This document shows positions 18,018 to 26,197 of a DNA stretch of 64,000 nt, piece by piece. The notes below the pieces were generated by a model. That model searched no databases, had not been told where the DNA came from, and was given only the letters and a program-made list of their open reading frames with translations. Position numbers and translations under genes: made by a program. Position 1 is the stretch's first letter. Each line of letters starts with the position of its first letter. Source of the DNA: Azorhizobium sp943371865 (GTDB lineage Bacteria > Pseudomonadota > Alphaproteobacteria > Rhizobiales > Xanthobacteraceae); contig NZ_CALRWL010000013.1 in the NCBI RefSeq assembly GCF_943371865.1, positions 56,589 through 120,588 on the forward strand, written 5' to 3'.

Positions 18018-19166
18018 TCAGCGCTCCACGGCCACCACGCGGCCCTGATCGACCGCCAATGCCAGACGACCGGCCTTCAGGGCCAGCGCCCGTTCGCCGA
18101 ACAGTTCGCGCCGCCAGCCGGACAGCGCCGGAACCGGGGCGTCGTCGCTCACCGCGATGCGCTCCAGATCGTCGGTGGTGGCGATCACCTTGGCGGCCAC
18201 CGCATGCTGCTCGGCGGTCATGCGCAGCAGCACCTTCAACAGTTCCACCGTGGCGGTGGCGCCATTGGGCAGCGGCTTGTCGCGTTCGATGCGCGGCAGG
18301 GTCTTGGGGTCGCGTGCCACGCCCTTCTTCACCGCCTCCAGCACCGCCTCGCCATAGCGCGAGCGCTCGAAGCCCTTGGGGAGAGAGCGCAATTCGGCCA
18401 GCTTCTCGTGGGTCTGGGGCTGCTGGATGGCGATCTCGCCGATGACGTCGTCCTTGATGATGCGCCCGCGCGGCAGGTCGCGGGCCTGGGCCTCGCGCTC
18501 GCGCCAGGCGGCCACTTCCGCCAGCACCGCCAGCTCGCGCGGCTTGCGCACGCGGGACTTCAGCCGCTCATAGGCGGTCTCAGGGTCCTGGCGATAGGTA
18601 TCGGGGGAGGTGAGGATGGTCATTTCCTCGCCCACCCAGTCGGAGCGGTCGCGGGCTTTGAGGTCGGCGGTCAGCTTCAGATAGATGTCGCGCAGATGGG
18701 TCACATCGGCGATGGCATAGGTGAGCTGGGCCTGGGACAAAGGCCGGCGCGACCAGTCGGTGAAGCGCGAGGACTTGTCGATGGCGTGCCCGGTGATGCG
18801 CTGGACCAGCTGGTCGTAGGAAATGCTGTCGCCATAGCCCAGCACCATGGCCGCCACCTGGGTGTCGAACACCGGATGTGGGATGATGTTGGCCAGGTGC
18901 CAGACGATCTCGATGTCCTGCCGGCCGGCATGGAACACCTTCTTCACCTGCTCATTGGCCATGAGCGTAAAAAAGGGCGCGAGATCGAGGCCCTCGGCGA
19001 GGGCATCGATGATGATGGCTTCATCGGGGCTGGCGACCTGTACCACGCAGAGCTTCGGCCAGAAGGTCGTCTCACGCAGGAACTCGGTGTCGACGGTGAC
19101 GAAGTCGTGGCTGGCGAAGCGCTCGCAGGCCGCTGCGAGGGCTTCGGTGGAAGTGATCGGATCCAT
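18018..19166 (-). CDS. rnd: Ribonuclease D
   Basis: 382 residues. The DEDD exonuclease core is visible: VTVDTEFLRETTFWPKLCVVQ (Asp and Glu of motif Exo I), KVFHAGRQDIEIVWHL (Exo II) and YAIADVTHLRDIY (Exo III with the catalytic Tyr and Asp). An HRDC domain follows in the C-terminal half (VLAEVAAWREREAQARDLPRG). RNase D trims the 3' ends of tRNA precursors. The start at 19166 is the conserved MDPITS; an upstream extension would be out of keeping with the family. rnd next to aspS is common in Rhizobiales; here the GGDEF-EAL gene lies between them. Confidence 0.93.
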   Translation of the reverse strand: MDPITSTEALAAACERFASHDFVTVDTEFLRETTFWPKLCVVQVASPDEAIIIDALAEGLDLAPFFTLMANEQVKKVFHAGRQDIEIVWHLANIIPHPVFDTQVAAMVLGYGDSISYDQLVQRITGHAIDKSSRFTDWSRRPLSQAQLTYAIADVTHLRDIYLKLTADLKARDRSDWVGEEMTILTSPDTYRQDPETAYERLKSRVRKPRELAVLAEVAAWREREAQARDLPRGRIIKDDVIGEIAIQQPQTHEKLAELRSLPKGFERSRYGEAVLEAVKKGVARDPKTLPRIERDKPLPNGATATVELLKVLLRMTAEQHAVAAKVIATTDDLERIAVSDDAPVPALSGWRRELFGERALALKAGRLALAVDQGRVVAVER

Positions 19167-19222
19167 GGCCAGAACATAGCGGATGGGGCACGCGCCGCGA
19201 AAGAGCCTGATTGCTGTGCGCC

Positions 19223-21535
19223 CTAAGTTGTCACCCGCTGCGCCATCTCCCGCGCGTCCGTGGCGCCGCCCGGACGGCCCAGAAGGAAGCCCTGAATCAG
19301 GTCGCAGCCTTCTGCCCGCAGGATTTCCAGCTGCTCCTCGGTCTCGATCCCCTCGGCGGTGGTGGCAAGGTCCATGGCCTCGGAAAGTCGCATCAGGGCG
19401 TTGACGATGGCCCGGCTGTGGGGGTCGTCGCACATGCGGCTGATGAAAGAGCGGTCAATCTTGATTCGGTCGATGGGCAAGGTGCGCAGGTATCCCAGCG
19501 AGGAGTAGCCGGTGCCGAAGTCGTCCAGGGCGATGGTGATGCCCTGGGCGCGGAACTGCTCCAGCATCACCCGCACCGTCGTGCCTTCGATCAGCAAGGT
19601 GGATTCGGTCAGCTCCAGTTCCAGCCGGCTGGGCGCAAGGCCCGAGCCGCGCAACGCATCGCGCACATGGTCGGCCACGTGGCCGGAACGGAATTGCAGC
19701 GGCGAGAGATTGACCGCGATGCGGATCTCCTCGGGCCAGTCCTTGGCGGTGCGGCAGGCTTCCGCCATCACCCAGGCCCCCAGCGGCAGGATCAGCCCGG
19801 TCTCCTCCGCGCAACTGATGAAGGTCTGCGGCGAGACGATGCCGCGGGTGGGGTGGCGCCAGCGCAGCAGCGCCTCGAAGCCTTGCAGCCGCCGGGTCTT
19901 GGCGGAGAAGAACGGCTGGTAGACCAGGAAGAACTGGCCGCTCTCCCAGGCCTCGCGCAGATCCAGCTCCAGCGCGCGGCGCGCCATGGCGGTGCGCTCC
20001 ATCTCGCGCAGGAACAGCCGCGCCAGGCCACGCCCGTCGGCCTTGGCGCGATAGAGCGCGAGGTCCGCATTCTTCAGCAGTTCCGTGGTGGAGATCCCGT
20101 CCTCCGGCGCCATGACCACGCCGATGCTGCACCCGGCGATCACCCGGTGGTCGCTGACGCTGATGGGGCGGGAGATGCGCGCGATGATCCGCTCGGCCAG
20201 TTCCAGCGCCGCATGGGCATCCTCCGCCCGGCTGTGGATAATGGCGAATTCGTCGCCCCCCAGACGGGCGACCACGTCGCCGGGGCCGGCTTCGGCGGCG
20301 ATGCGCTCCGCCGCCGCCCGCAGCAGCAGATCCCCCACCGCATGGCCGAGGGTATCGTTGACGGTCTTGAAATAGTCGAGGTCGAGGAACAGCACCGCGA
20401 AGGGCGGTGCCGATCGGCCCAGCGCCAAGGCGGCGTTCAGCCGCTCGGCGAACAGCAGGCGATTGGGCAGTCCGGTCAGGTCGTCGTGGCGGGCGGCGTA
20501 ATAAGCCGCGGCGGCGAAACGGGCCTGGGCATGGAGGTGCCGCGTGGCCAGGAGGATGGCCGCGGCGATGGACAGGCAGATCAGGCCGGCGGCGATCGCA
20601 ATGGGCAGGGTCTGGATCCGCAGCCCCTTGTCGATGGCCTTGATGGTGTCGCTCACCGCCACCACCAGCGGATAATTGGCCAGTTGCTGCACTGCCACCA
20701 TGCGGCGGCGGTCATCGATCAGGCCGGCTGGCGCAATCCCATCCTCCGGCGCCTGGGCGATGAGGGAGCGGGCGATGCGCTCGGCGGCGCCGGGAGGCGG
20801 CAGGGCGTCGCCGCTGCGGTGGGGGAAGGTGGCGAGGCTGGCACCGTCGTCGCGATAGAGGGTGATCGCCGCATCCCGGCCCAGGTTGATGGTGCCATAG
20901 AACTGCTCGAAATAGCTCTGCTCCATGGCCCCCAGCACCAGGCCGAGGAAGGCCCCGTCCGGCGCGGTGAAGCGCTTGGCCAGATAGATGGTGACCGTGC
21001 CGGTGCCGCGGTTGGGCACCGGCTCGCTGATAAAGGTGTCCTTGCGCGACATGTCCTTCAGCGCCTGGAAATAGTCCCGGTCCGAGACGTTCACGCTGGG
21101 CACCGGCCAGAAGCGCGAGAAGTTCAGCAGGCGACCGGTCTCGTCGATCACCGTCACCGCATCCACGAACGGCAGGCCGCTGATCTTTTCCCGCAGCACC
21201 TCATGCACCTCGAAGGTGGAGATGAGGCGGGCAAGGTCCTCGGCGGTGGCAACCTTGGCGTTGGTGATGCGCTCGATCACCCCGCTCTGCACCAATTGCA
21301 GGGATTGCAGCGCCCGGTCGCTCTGTTCCGACAGGGTCAGGGCGAGGTTCTGGAGTTCGCGGCGGCGATCGGAGAAGGCGTGGTTGCGCACGCTCAGCGT
21401 CAGCAGCACGGCGCACACGAGGACGATCAATGCGAGGATGGCGCCAAACAGCGACAGCATTGCGCTGCTGCTCGGACCCTGGCGCCTGGATCGGCCTTCG
21501 GGATTTTCCGCCTTTTCGACGGAGCGAAAGATCAT
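19223..21535 (-). CDS. Membrane GGDEF-EAL protein with periplasmic sensor (c-di-GMP turnover)
   Basis: 770 residues. TM1 is at about 25-48, followed by a ~260-residue periplasmic dCACHE-like sensor (with FVDAVTVIDETGRLLNFSRF) and TM2 at about 311-331. The GGDEF domain has intact GGDEF at 426-430 but lacks the RxxD inhibitory site just before it. The EAL domain has EAL at 554-556 and the conserved loop DDFGTGYSSLGYL, so both catalytic sites look competent for making and hydrolysing cyclic di-GMP. CACHE domains bind small extracellular ligands such as organic or amino acids. The start ATG is at 21535; it is divergent from aspS (191 bases) and ends 57 bases before the rnd start. Confidence 0.93.
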   Translation of the reverse strand: MIFRSVEKAENPEGRSRRQGPSSSAMLSLFGAILALIVLVCAVLLTLSVRNHAFSDRRRELQNLALTLSEQSDRALQSLQLVQSGVIERITNAKVATAEDLARLISTFEVHEVLREKISGLPFVDAVTVIDETGRLLNFSRFWPVPSVNVSDRDYFQALKDMSRKDTFISEPVPNRGTGTVTIYLAKRFTAPDGAFLGLVLGAMEQSYFEQFYGTINLGRDAAITLYRDDGASLATFPHRSGDALPPPGAAERIARSLIAQAPEDGIAPAGLIDDRRRMVAVQQLANYPLVVAVSDTIKAIDKGLRIQTLPIAIAAGLICLSIAAAILLATRHLHAQARFAAAAYYAARHDDLTGLPNRLLFAERLNAALALGRSAPPFAVLFLDLDYFKTVNDTLGHAVGDLLLRAAAERIAAEAGPGDVVARLGGDEFAIIHSRAEDAHAALELAERIIARISRPISVSDHRVIAGCSIGVVMAPEDGISTTELLKNADLALYRAKADGRGLARLFLREMERTAMARRALELDLREAWESGQFFLVYQPFFSAKTRRLQGFEALLRWRHPTRGIVSPQTFISCAEETGLILPLGAWVMAEACRTAKDWPEEIRIAVNLSPLQFRSGHVADHVRDALRGSGLAPSRLELELTESTLLIEGTTVRVMLEQFRAQGITIALDDFGTGYSSLGYLRTLPIDRIKIDRSFISRMCDDPHSRAIVNALMRLSEAMDLATTAEGIETEEQLEILRAEGCDLIQGFLLGRPGGATDAREMAQRVTT

Positions 21536-21726
21536 CCGCGCCCCTCACACGACCACCATTTCCGGCACGATACACGCCTTGGGCTGCGCGCCAAAGCCGT
21601 GGTGCACCGCGGCCGGCTCCCTTGACAAGGCGGGGAGCGCATGCACCTTCCCGGCAACCCGGCCCCAGCCTTTGTGCCATATGCCGGCAGCCCCTGTTTA
21701 CCGTGTTGTCCGAAAGGCCGTCCGCC

Positions 21727-23499
21727 ATGCACCGCTATCGCTCCCATACCTGCGGCGCGCTCACTGATGCTCAGGTGGGCGAGACCGTCCGCCTGTCGGG
21801 CTGGTGCCATCGCATCCGCGACCATGGCGGCGTGCTGTTCCTGGATCTGCGCGACCATTACGGCCTGACCCAGGTGGTGCTGGACCCCGACAGCCCGGCG
21901 TTCCAGCAGGCCGAGAAGATCCGCGCCGAATGGGTGGTGCGCGTGGACGGCCGGGTGCGCCTGCGCCCCGAGGGCACCGAGAATACCGACCTGCCCACGG
22001 GCCAGATCGAGCTTTACGCCACCGAGCTGGAAGTGCTCGGCGCCTCCGCCGAACTGCCCATGCCGGTATTCGGCGACCAGGAATATCCCGAGGAAACCCG
22101 CCTCAAGTATCGCTTCCTGGATCTGCGCCGGCAGAAAATCCACGACAACATCATGAAGCGCGGCCAGATCATCGACGGCATCCGCGCCCGCATGAAGGGC
22201 CAGGGCTTCTTCGAGTTCCAGACCCCGATCCTCACCGCCTCCTCGCCGGAAGGCGCGCGCGACTTCCTGGTGCCCTCGCGCATCCATCCCGGCAAGTTCT
22301 ACGCGCTGCCGCAGGCGCCGCAGCAGTACAAGCAGCTGATCATGATGAGCGGCTTCGACCGCTACTTCCAGATCGCCCCCTGCTTCCGCGACGAAGACCC
22401 CCGCGCCGACCGCCTGCCGGGCGAGTTCTACCAGCTCGACCTGGAAATGAGCTTCGTGGAGCAGGAAGACGTGTTCGCCGCCGTGCAGCCGGTGATCACC
22501 GGGGTGTTCGAGCAGTTCGCCGATGGCAAGCCGGTGACCCAGGACTGGCCGCGCATTCCCTATGCCGAAGCCCTGCGCAAGTATGGCTCCGACAAGCCGG
22601 ACCTGCGCAACCCGCTGGTAATGCAGGACGTCTCCGAGCATTTCCGCGGCTCGAACTTCAAGGTGTTCGCGCGCATGCTCGAAGACCCGAAGAACCAGGT
22701 GTGGGCCATTCCCGGCCCCACCGGCGGTTCGCGCGCCTTCTGCGACCGCATGAACAGCTGGGCGCAGGGCGAGGGCCAGCCGGGCCTGGGCTACATCATG
22801 TGGCGCGAGGGCGGCGAGGGCGCCGGACCGCTGGCCAACAACATCGGCCCCGAGCGCACCACCGCCATTCGCGAGGCCCTCGGCCTCAAGGAAGGCGATG
22901 CCGCCTTCTTCGTCGCTGGCGACCCGTCCAAATTCTACAAGTTCGCCGGTCTGGCCCGCACCAAGGTGGGCGAGGAGCTGAAGCTCATCGACACCGAGCG
23001 GTTCGAGCTGGCCTGGATCGTGGACTTCCCGTTCTACGAATGGTCGGAAGAGGAGAAGAAGATCGACTTCTCCCACAATCCCTTCTCCATGCCGCAGGGC
23101 GGGCTCGAGGCGCTCAAGTCGCAGGATCCGCTCACCATCAACGCCTTCCAGTATGACATCGCCTGCAACGGCTTCGAGATCGCCTCGGGCGGCATCCGCA
23201 ACCATCGTCCCGAGACCATGGTCAAGGCGTTCGAACTGGCGGGTTATGACGAGGAGACGGTGATCGAGCGTTTCGGCGGCATGTATCGCGCGTTCCAGTA
23301 CGGCGCCCCGCCCCATGGCGGCATGGCGGCGGGCATCGACCGCATGGTGATGCTGCTGTGCGGCGTCTCCAACCTGCGCGAGATTTCGCTGTTCCCCATG
23401 AACCAGCAGGCGGTGGACGTGCTCATGGGCGCCCCCTCCGAGGCGACGCCCAAGCAGCTCAAGGAACTGCACATCCGCAACGCTCTGCCGCTGAAGTGA
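21727..23499 (+). CDS. aspS: Aspartate--tRNA ligase, predicted non-discriminating (Asp/Asn)
   Basis: 590 residues, the bacterial AspRS length. The anticodon-binding OB fold is N-terminal (VRLSGWCHRIRDHGG), class II motif 2 is FRDEDPRADRLPGEFYQLD, the bacterial GAD insertion is central, and motif 3 is GAPPHGGMAAGIDRMVMLL. The anticodon loop has His33-Gly34 where E. coli has Leu-Gly; His at this site is characteristic of bacterial AspRS that also charge tRNA-Asn, which is then amidated by GatCAB. The start ATG at 21727 fits the conserved MHRYRSHTCG. Confidence 0.96.
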   Translation: MHRYRSHTCGALTDAQVGETVRLSGWCHRIRDHGGVLFLDLRDHYGLTQVVLDPDSPAFQQAEKIRAEWVVRVDGRVRLRPEGTENTDLPTGQIELYATELEVLGASAELPMPVFGDQEYPEETRLKYRFLDLRRQKIHDNIMKRGQIIDGIRARMKGQGFFEFQTPILTASSPEGARDFLVPSRIHPGKFYALPQAPQQYKQLIMMSGFDRYFQIAPCFRDEDPRADRLPGEFYQLDLEMSFVEQEDVFAAVQPVITGVFEQFADGKPVTQDWPRIPYAEALRKYGSDKPDLRNPLVMQDVSEHFRGSNFKVFARMLEDPKNQVWAIPGPTGGSRAFCDRMNSWAQGEGQPGLGYIMWREGGEGAGPLANNIGPERTTAIREALGLKEGDAAFFVAGDPSKFYKFAGLARTKVGEELKLIDTERFELAWIVDFPFYEWSEEEKKIDFSHNPFSMPQGGLEALKSQDPLTINAFQYDIACNGFEIASGGIRNHRPETMVKAFELAGYDEETVIERFGGMYRAFQYGAPPHGGMAAGIDRMVMLLCGVSNLREISLFPMNQQAVDVLMGAPSEATPKQLKELHIRNALPLK

Positions 23500-23595
23500 G
23501 CGCGCGGACGTAAGACCAAGTCCGGGGCGGCCGCGCGCCGCTCCGGTGCCGGCCCGATGACTGCGCGCCGGCACAAGGTGCACGCTGCGCGCAGA

Positions 23596-23940
23596 TCAGG
23601 ACGGCCCCAGGAAATAGCCTCCGCCCGCATGGCGGGACTGGCCGCGGCAGATGCTCCAGCCATCGGTGACGCCACCGGCATGGGCCTCGAACGTCCACCC
23701 GTCCCCGGTGGCGTGCACGGCCGTCATGGTCTCATCCACATAGCTCACGGTCAGGCCGAAGCAGGCACCGGCATGGTCGCGGAGGAACTGCGCCAGGGGA
23801 TCCGGCGGGGTCGGCGACGTCACGCCGAGCGTGTGCAACTCGCACTCGCTCCGACCCGCCTGCGGCCAGCCCCCTTCGCGCTGCTGGATGAGGAGAATGC
23901 CCAATAGTTGGTCATAGCGGTTCAGCAGCACGAAGTTCAC
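23596..23940 (-). CDS. Hypothetical small protein with strong ribosome site
   Basis: 114 residues from a GTG start at 23940. AAAGGAGC lies nine bases upstream, an almost perfect Shine-Dalgarno sequence, which is the main reason to accept it. It has no signal peptide or transmembrane helix and three cysteines. The N-terminus looks structured (VLLNRYDQLLGILLIQQREG), and the C-terminus is Gly/His-rich with a possible small beta domain (DGWTFEAHAGGVTDGWSICR). I do not recognise a family. It is convergent with aspS and sits 98 bases after the stop of the larger minus-strand gene at 24039. Confidence 0.55.
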   Translation of the reverse strand: MNFVLLNRYDQLLGILLIQQREGGWPQAGRSECELHTLGVTSPTPPDPLAQFLRDHAGACFGLTVSYVDETMTAVHATGDGWTFEAHAGGVTDGWSICRGQSRHAGGGYFLGPS

Positions 23941-24038
23941 GGCGCAAAAGCTCCTTTTGTCATCGCCGTGTTCTGATCCGCGCGACTTAGAGGAACGTCA
24001 CAACTCTCGGTATTGTTCAGAAAAGATGCGCGTCGGAG

Positions 24039-26039
24039 TTATGGCGTCGCGGTGGCGGTGACGCCGAACAGGCTCATGGCTTCCAGGGGATCGCCGAGGG
24101 AGAGCAACTGCAGCACCGGCACCGGGCGCTTGGGCGTCACGGTAACGGTGAGCGTGCCCGGGCTCTTGACGAAGGCCGCCAGCGCCTCGCCGACGCCCAC
24201 AGCGTCCGGCGCGACGGTTGCGGCGTCCTTGGCCGCCTGTTCGATGCCCGAGGCCAGTTCGGCCCGCAAATCCTCCGGCTCCACGCCCACCGCATCGGCC
24301 TGCTGCTTCAGCATCAGATTGGCGAGGCCCAGATTGGAGAGGGTCACGGTCAGCGGCCCGGCGGTGGCCTCGCCGAGCGCCAGGAAGGCGCCGGCGGGGT
24401 CCTCGAACGCGGTGCGGGGCACATTGTCCAGGCGCCCTTCCACCCGCACCGAAAAGGCCTTTTCCACCTCGGTGAAGGCGGGCGACAGGCTCAGGGTGCG
24501 GGCCGCCGCGTCATAGGCGAGGTCCAGTTGCAGCGACATGATGGCCTTGTCGATGCCCGCTGCCACCAGATAGCTGAACGGCTCGCCATCCTCCGCCGAG
24601 ATCGGGCCGCTGGCCTTGGTCAGCTTGAACTTCACCCAGGTGGGCAGGGCGCCGGCAAAGTCGCCCCAGCTTAGGGACATGGCTTCGATGGTCACCAATT
24701 GGCCGCCGGTCTCATGGGGGGCGCTGACGCCTTCCAGTTCCACGCCGCTGAGGATGCGGAACAGGCCGAACGCGGTGTCCATGGTGGGCTGGTTGTCATT
24801 CTTGGCGCTGTCGGCGGAGAGCCGCAGCAGCGCATCCAGCGACAGCTCGTGCAGGGCGATGCGTTTCAGGCTCACCGGGCGCTTGTCGGGGGTGGTTCCG
24901 GCCAGTCCTTCCATGGTCAGGCTCTTGAGCTTACCGCCGCTGAACCCCTCGAAGCGCAGCGCCGCCACTTTGGCGGTGCCGGATGTGTCGGTCACCGTCA
25001 TGTCGGTGAAGGCCACCTGGCCCACCGCGATGCCGCCCAGCGCTTCGGCGGTCAGGGTCAGCAGGCGGGCGGTCTCGTCCGGCCCGAGGCTCGCCTCGCG
25101 CTGCGACAGCGCGGTCAGCGCATCCAGGCGCTGGAACGACAGGTCCACCGGATTGATGGCCACCCGCTCCACCTCGATGGCGCCGACACTGACCGTGGGG
25201 CCGTGCTCCTGGGCCAGCTTGTAGAGGCCAGTGGAAATCTTGGCATAGACCGGCTGGTAGGTGGTGGCGCGCGGCTCGGCGTCGGTGAGCATGCGCACGG
25301 GGCCGGTATCGATGCCCGAGGCGCGCAAGGCGTTGATCTCGCCGGTGGTGGTCTCGCTCACCGTGCCGATGGTCAGCTTGGTGGCGAAGCCGATGCGATC
25401 CAGGGTCACTTCGGCGATGCGCCCGTCGGCGATGCCGGAGACCTTGAGGCCGCTATAGGTGATGTCCACCGGCACGGCGGGGCCGGAGGCGCCGGGCGTC
25501 CCGGGGGCGGGGGTGGCGCGCCCGGTCAGGTCCGGCACCACCACGCTGTCGGCCCGCACCGCCGCGAAATGCACCAGGGCCTGGCGCACGCCGGGATGGC
25601 TGCCGTTGCCGGCGGTGACGAACAAGAGCCGGTCCGGCCCGGTGTAATTGTCGATTCGCGCCTTGGGCACGGTGTAGGCGATGCTGGCGCCCGGCGCGAC
25701 GATGCCATTGGCGGACACCGCGAGCCCCTCCAGATCGATCCGCGCCGCCTGGATGGTGCCGCCGGAGGGCGACGTGATGCCGCTGGCCACCAGCCGGTCC
25801 AGCTTCACCGAACCGGCCCCGTCGGGCATGGCGATGTCGATGCCGGTGACCGTGAGCACGCGGCCGGTGAGATCGAACGCCACCGTGCCGTAGCCCGCCT
25901 TGGCGCCCTGTTGACGCAGCGCCGCAAACACCGATTCCACGTCGCCGCGGGCGCGGGACTGCACGTAGCGGGTAAAGCCGAAATACCCCCCGACCCCGAG
26001 GAGGGCGACCACCACGACCCCGATGATGAGCTTCTTCAT
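24039..26039 (-). CDS. Large membrane-anchored protein of unknown function, AsmA-like in appearance
   Basis: 666 residues. One N-terminal helix (KKLIIGVVVVALLGVGGYFG, residues about 2-21) acts as signal anchor. The remaining ~640 residues are predicted periplasmic, with alternating beta-strand pattern and many short repeats of the type VxLDRIxxxG and ALRFEGFSGG, giving an overall look like AsmA/DUF945-type proteins. There are no catalytic motifs or cysteines. Such proteins are implicated in envelope lipid traffic, but this is inference from shape only. The start at 26039 has GGGGATGA upstream; it is divergent from maeB with 158 bases between. The C-terminus (LFGVTATATP) shows no anchor. Confidence 0.7.
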   Translation of the reverse strand: MKKLIIGVVVVALLGVGGYFGFTRYVQSRARGDVESVFAALRQQGAKAGYGTVAFDLTGRVLTVTGIDIAMPDGAGSVKLDRLVASGITSPSGGTIQAARIDLEGLAVSANGIVAPGASIAYTVPKARIDNYTGPDRLLFVTAGNGSHPGVRQALVHFAAVRADSVVVPDLTGRATPAPGTPGASGPAVPVDITYSGLKVSGIADGRIAEVTLDRIGFATKLTIGTVSETTTGEINALRASGIDTGPVRMLTDAEPRATTYQPVYAKISTGLYKLAQEHGPTVSVGAIEVERVAINPVDLSFQRLDALTALSQREASLGPDETARLLTLTAEALGGIAVGQVAFTDMTVTDTSGTAKVAALRFEGFSGGKLKSLTMEGLAGTTPDKRPVSLKRIALHELSLDALLRLSADSAKNDNQPTMDTAFGLFRILSGVELEGVSAPHETGGQLVTIEAMSLSWGDFAGALPTWVKFKLTKASGPISAEDGEPFSYLVAAGIDKAIMSLQLDLAYDAAARTLSLSPAFTEVEKAFSVRVEGRLDNVPRTAFEDPAGAFLALGEATAGPLTVTLSNLGLANLMLKQQADAVGVEPEDLRAELASGIEQAAKDAATVAPDAVGVGEALAAFVKSPGTLTVTVTPKRPVPVLQLLSLGDPLEAMSLFGVTATATP

Positions 26040-26197
26040 GACGTCATCCCCTGTGCGCGTGGTTGTGCGCCTTGATCCCGAACGCCGGCCCCGCCGACGC
26101 GAATTCGCCACCCGACCCGTGACATCCCCGCCCGTGGGGGCTACGTTGCCGCCCCAAACGGCAAGACCGCTGTACTGTGAAAGGCTTGGGGGAGGAC

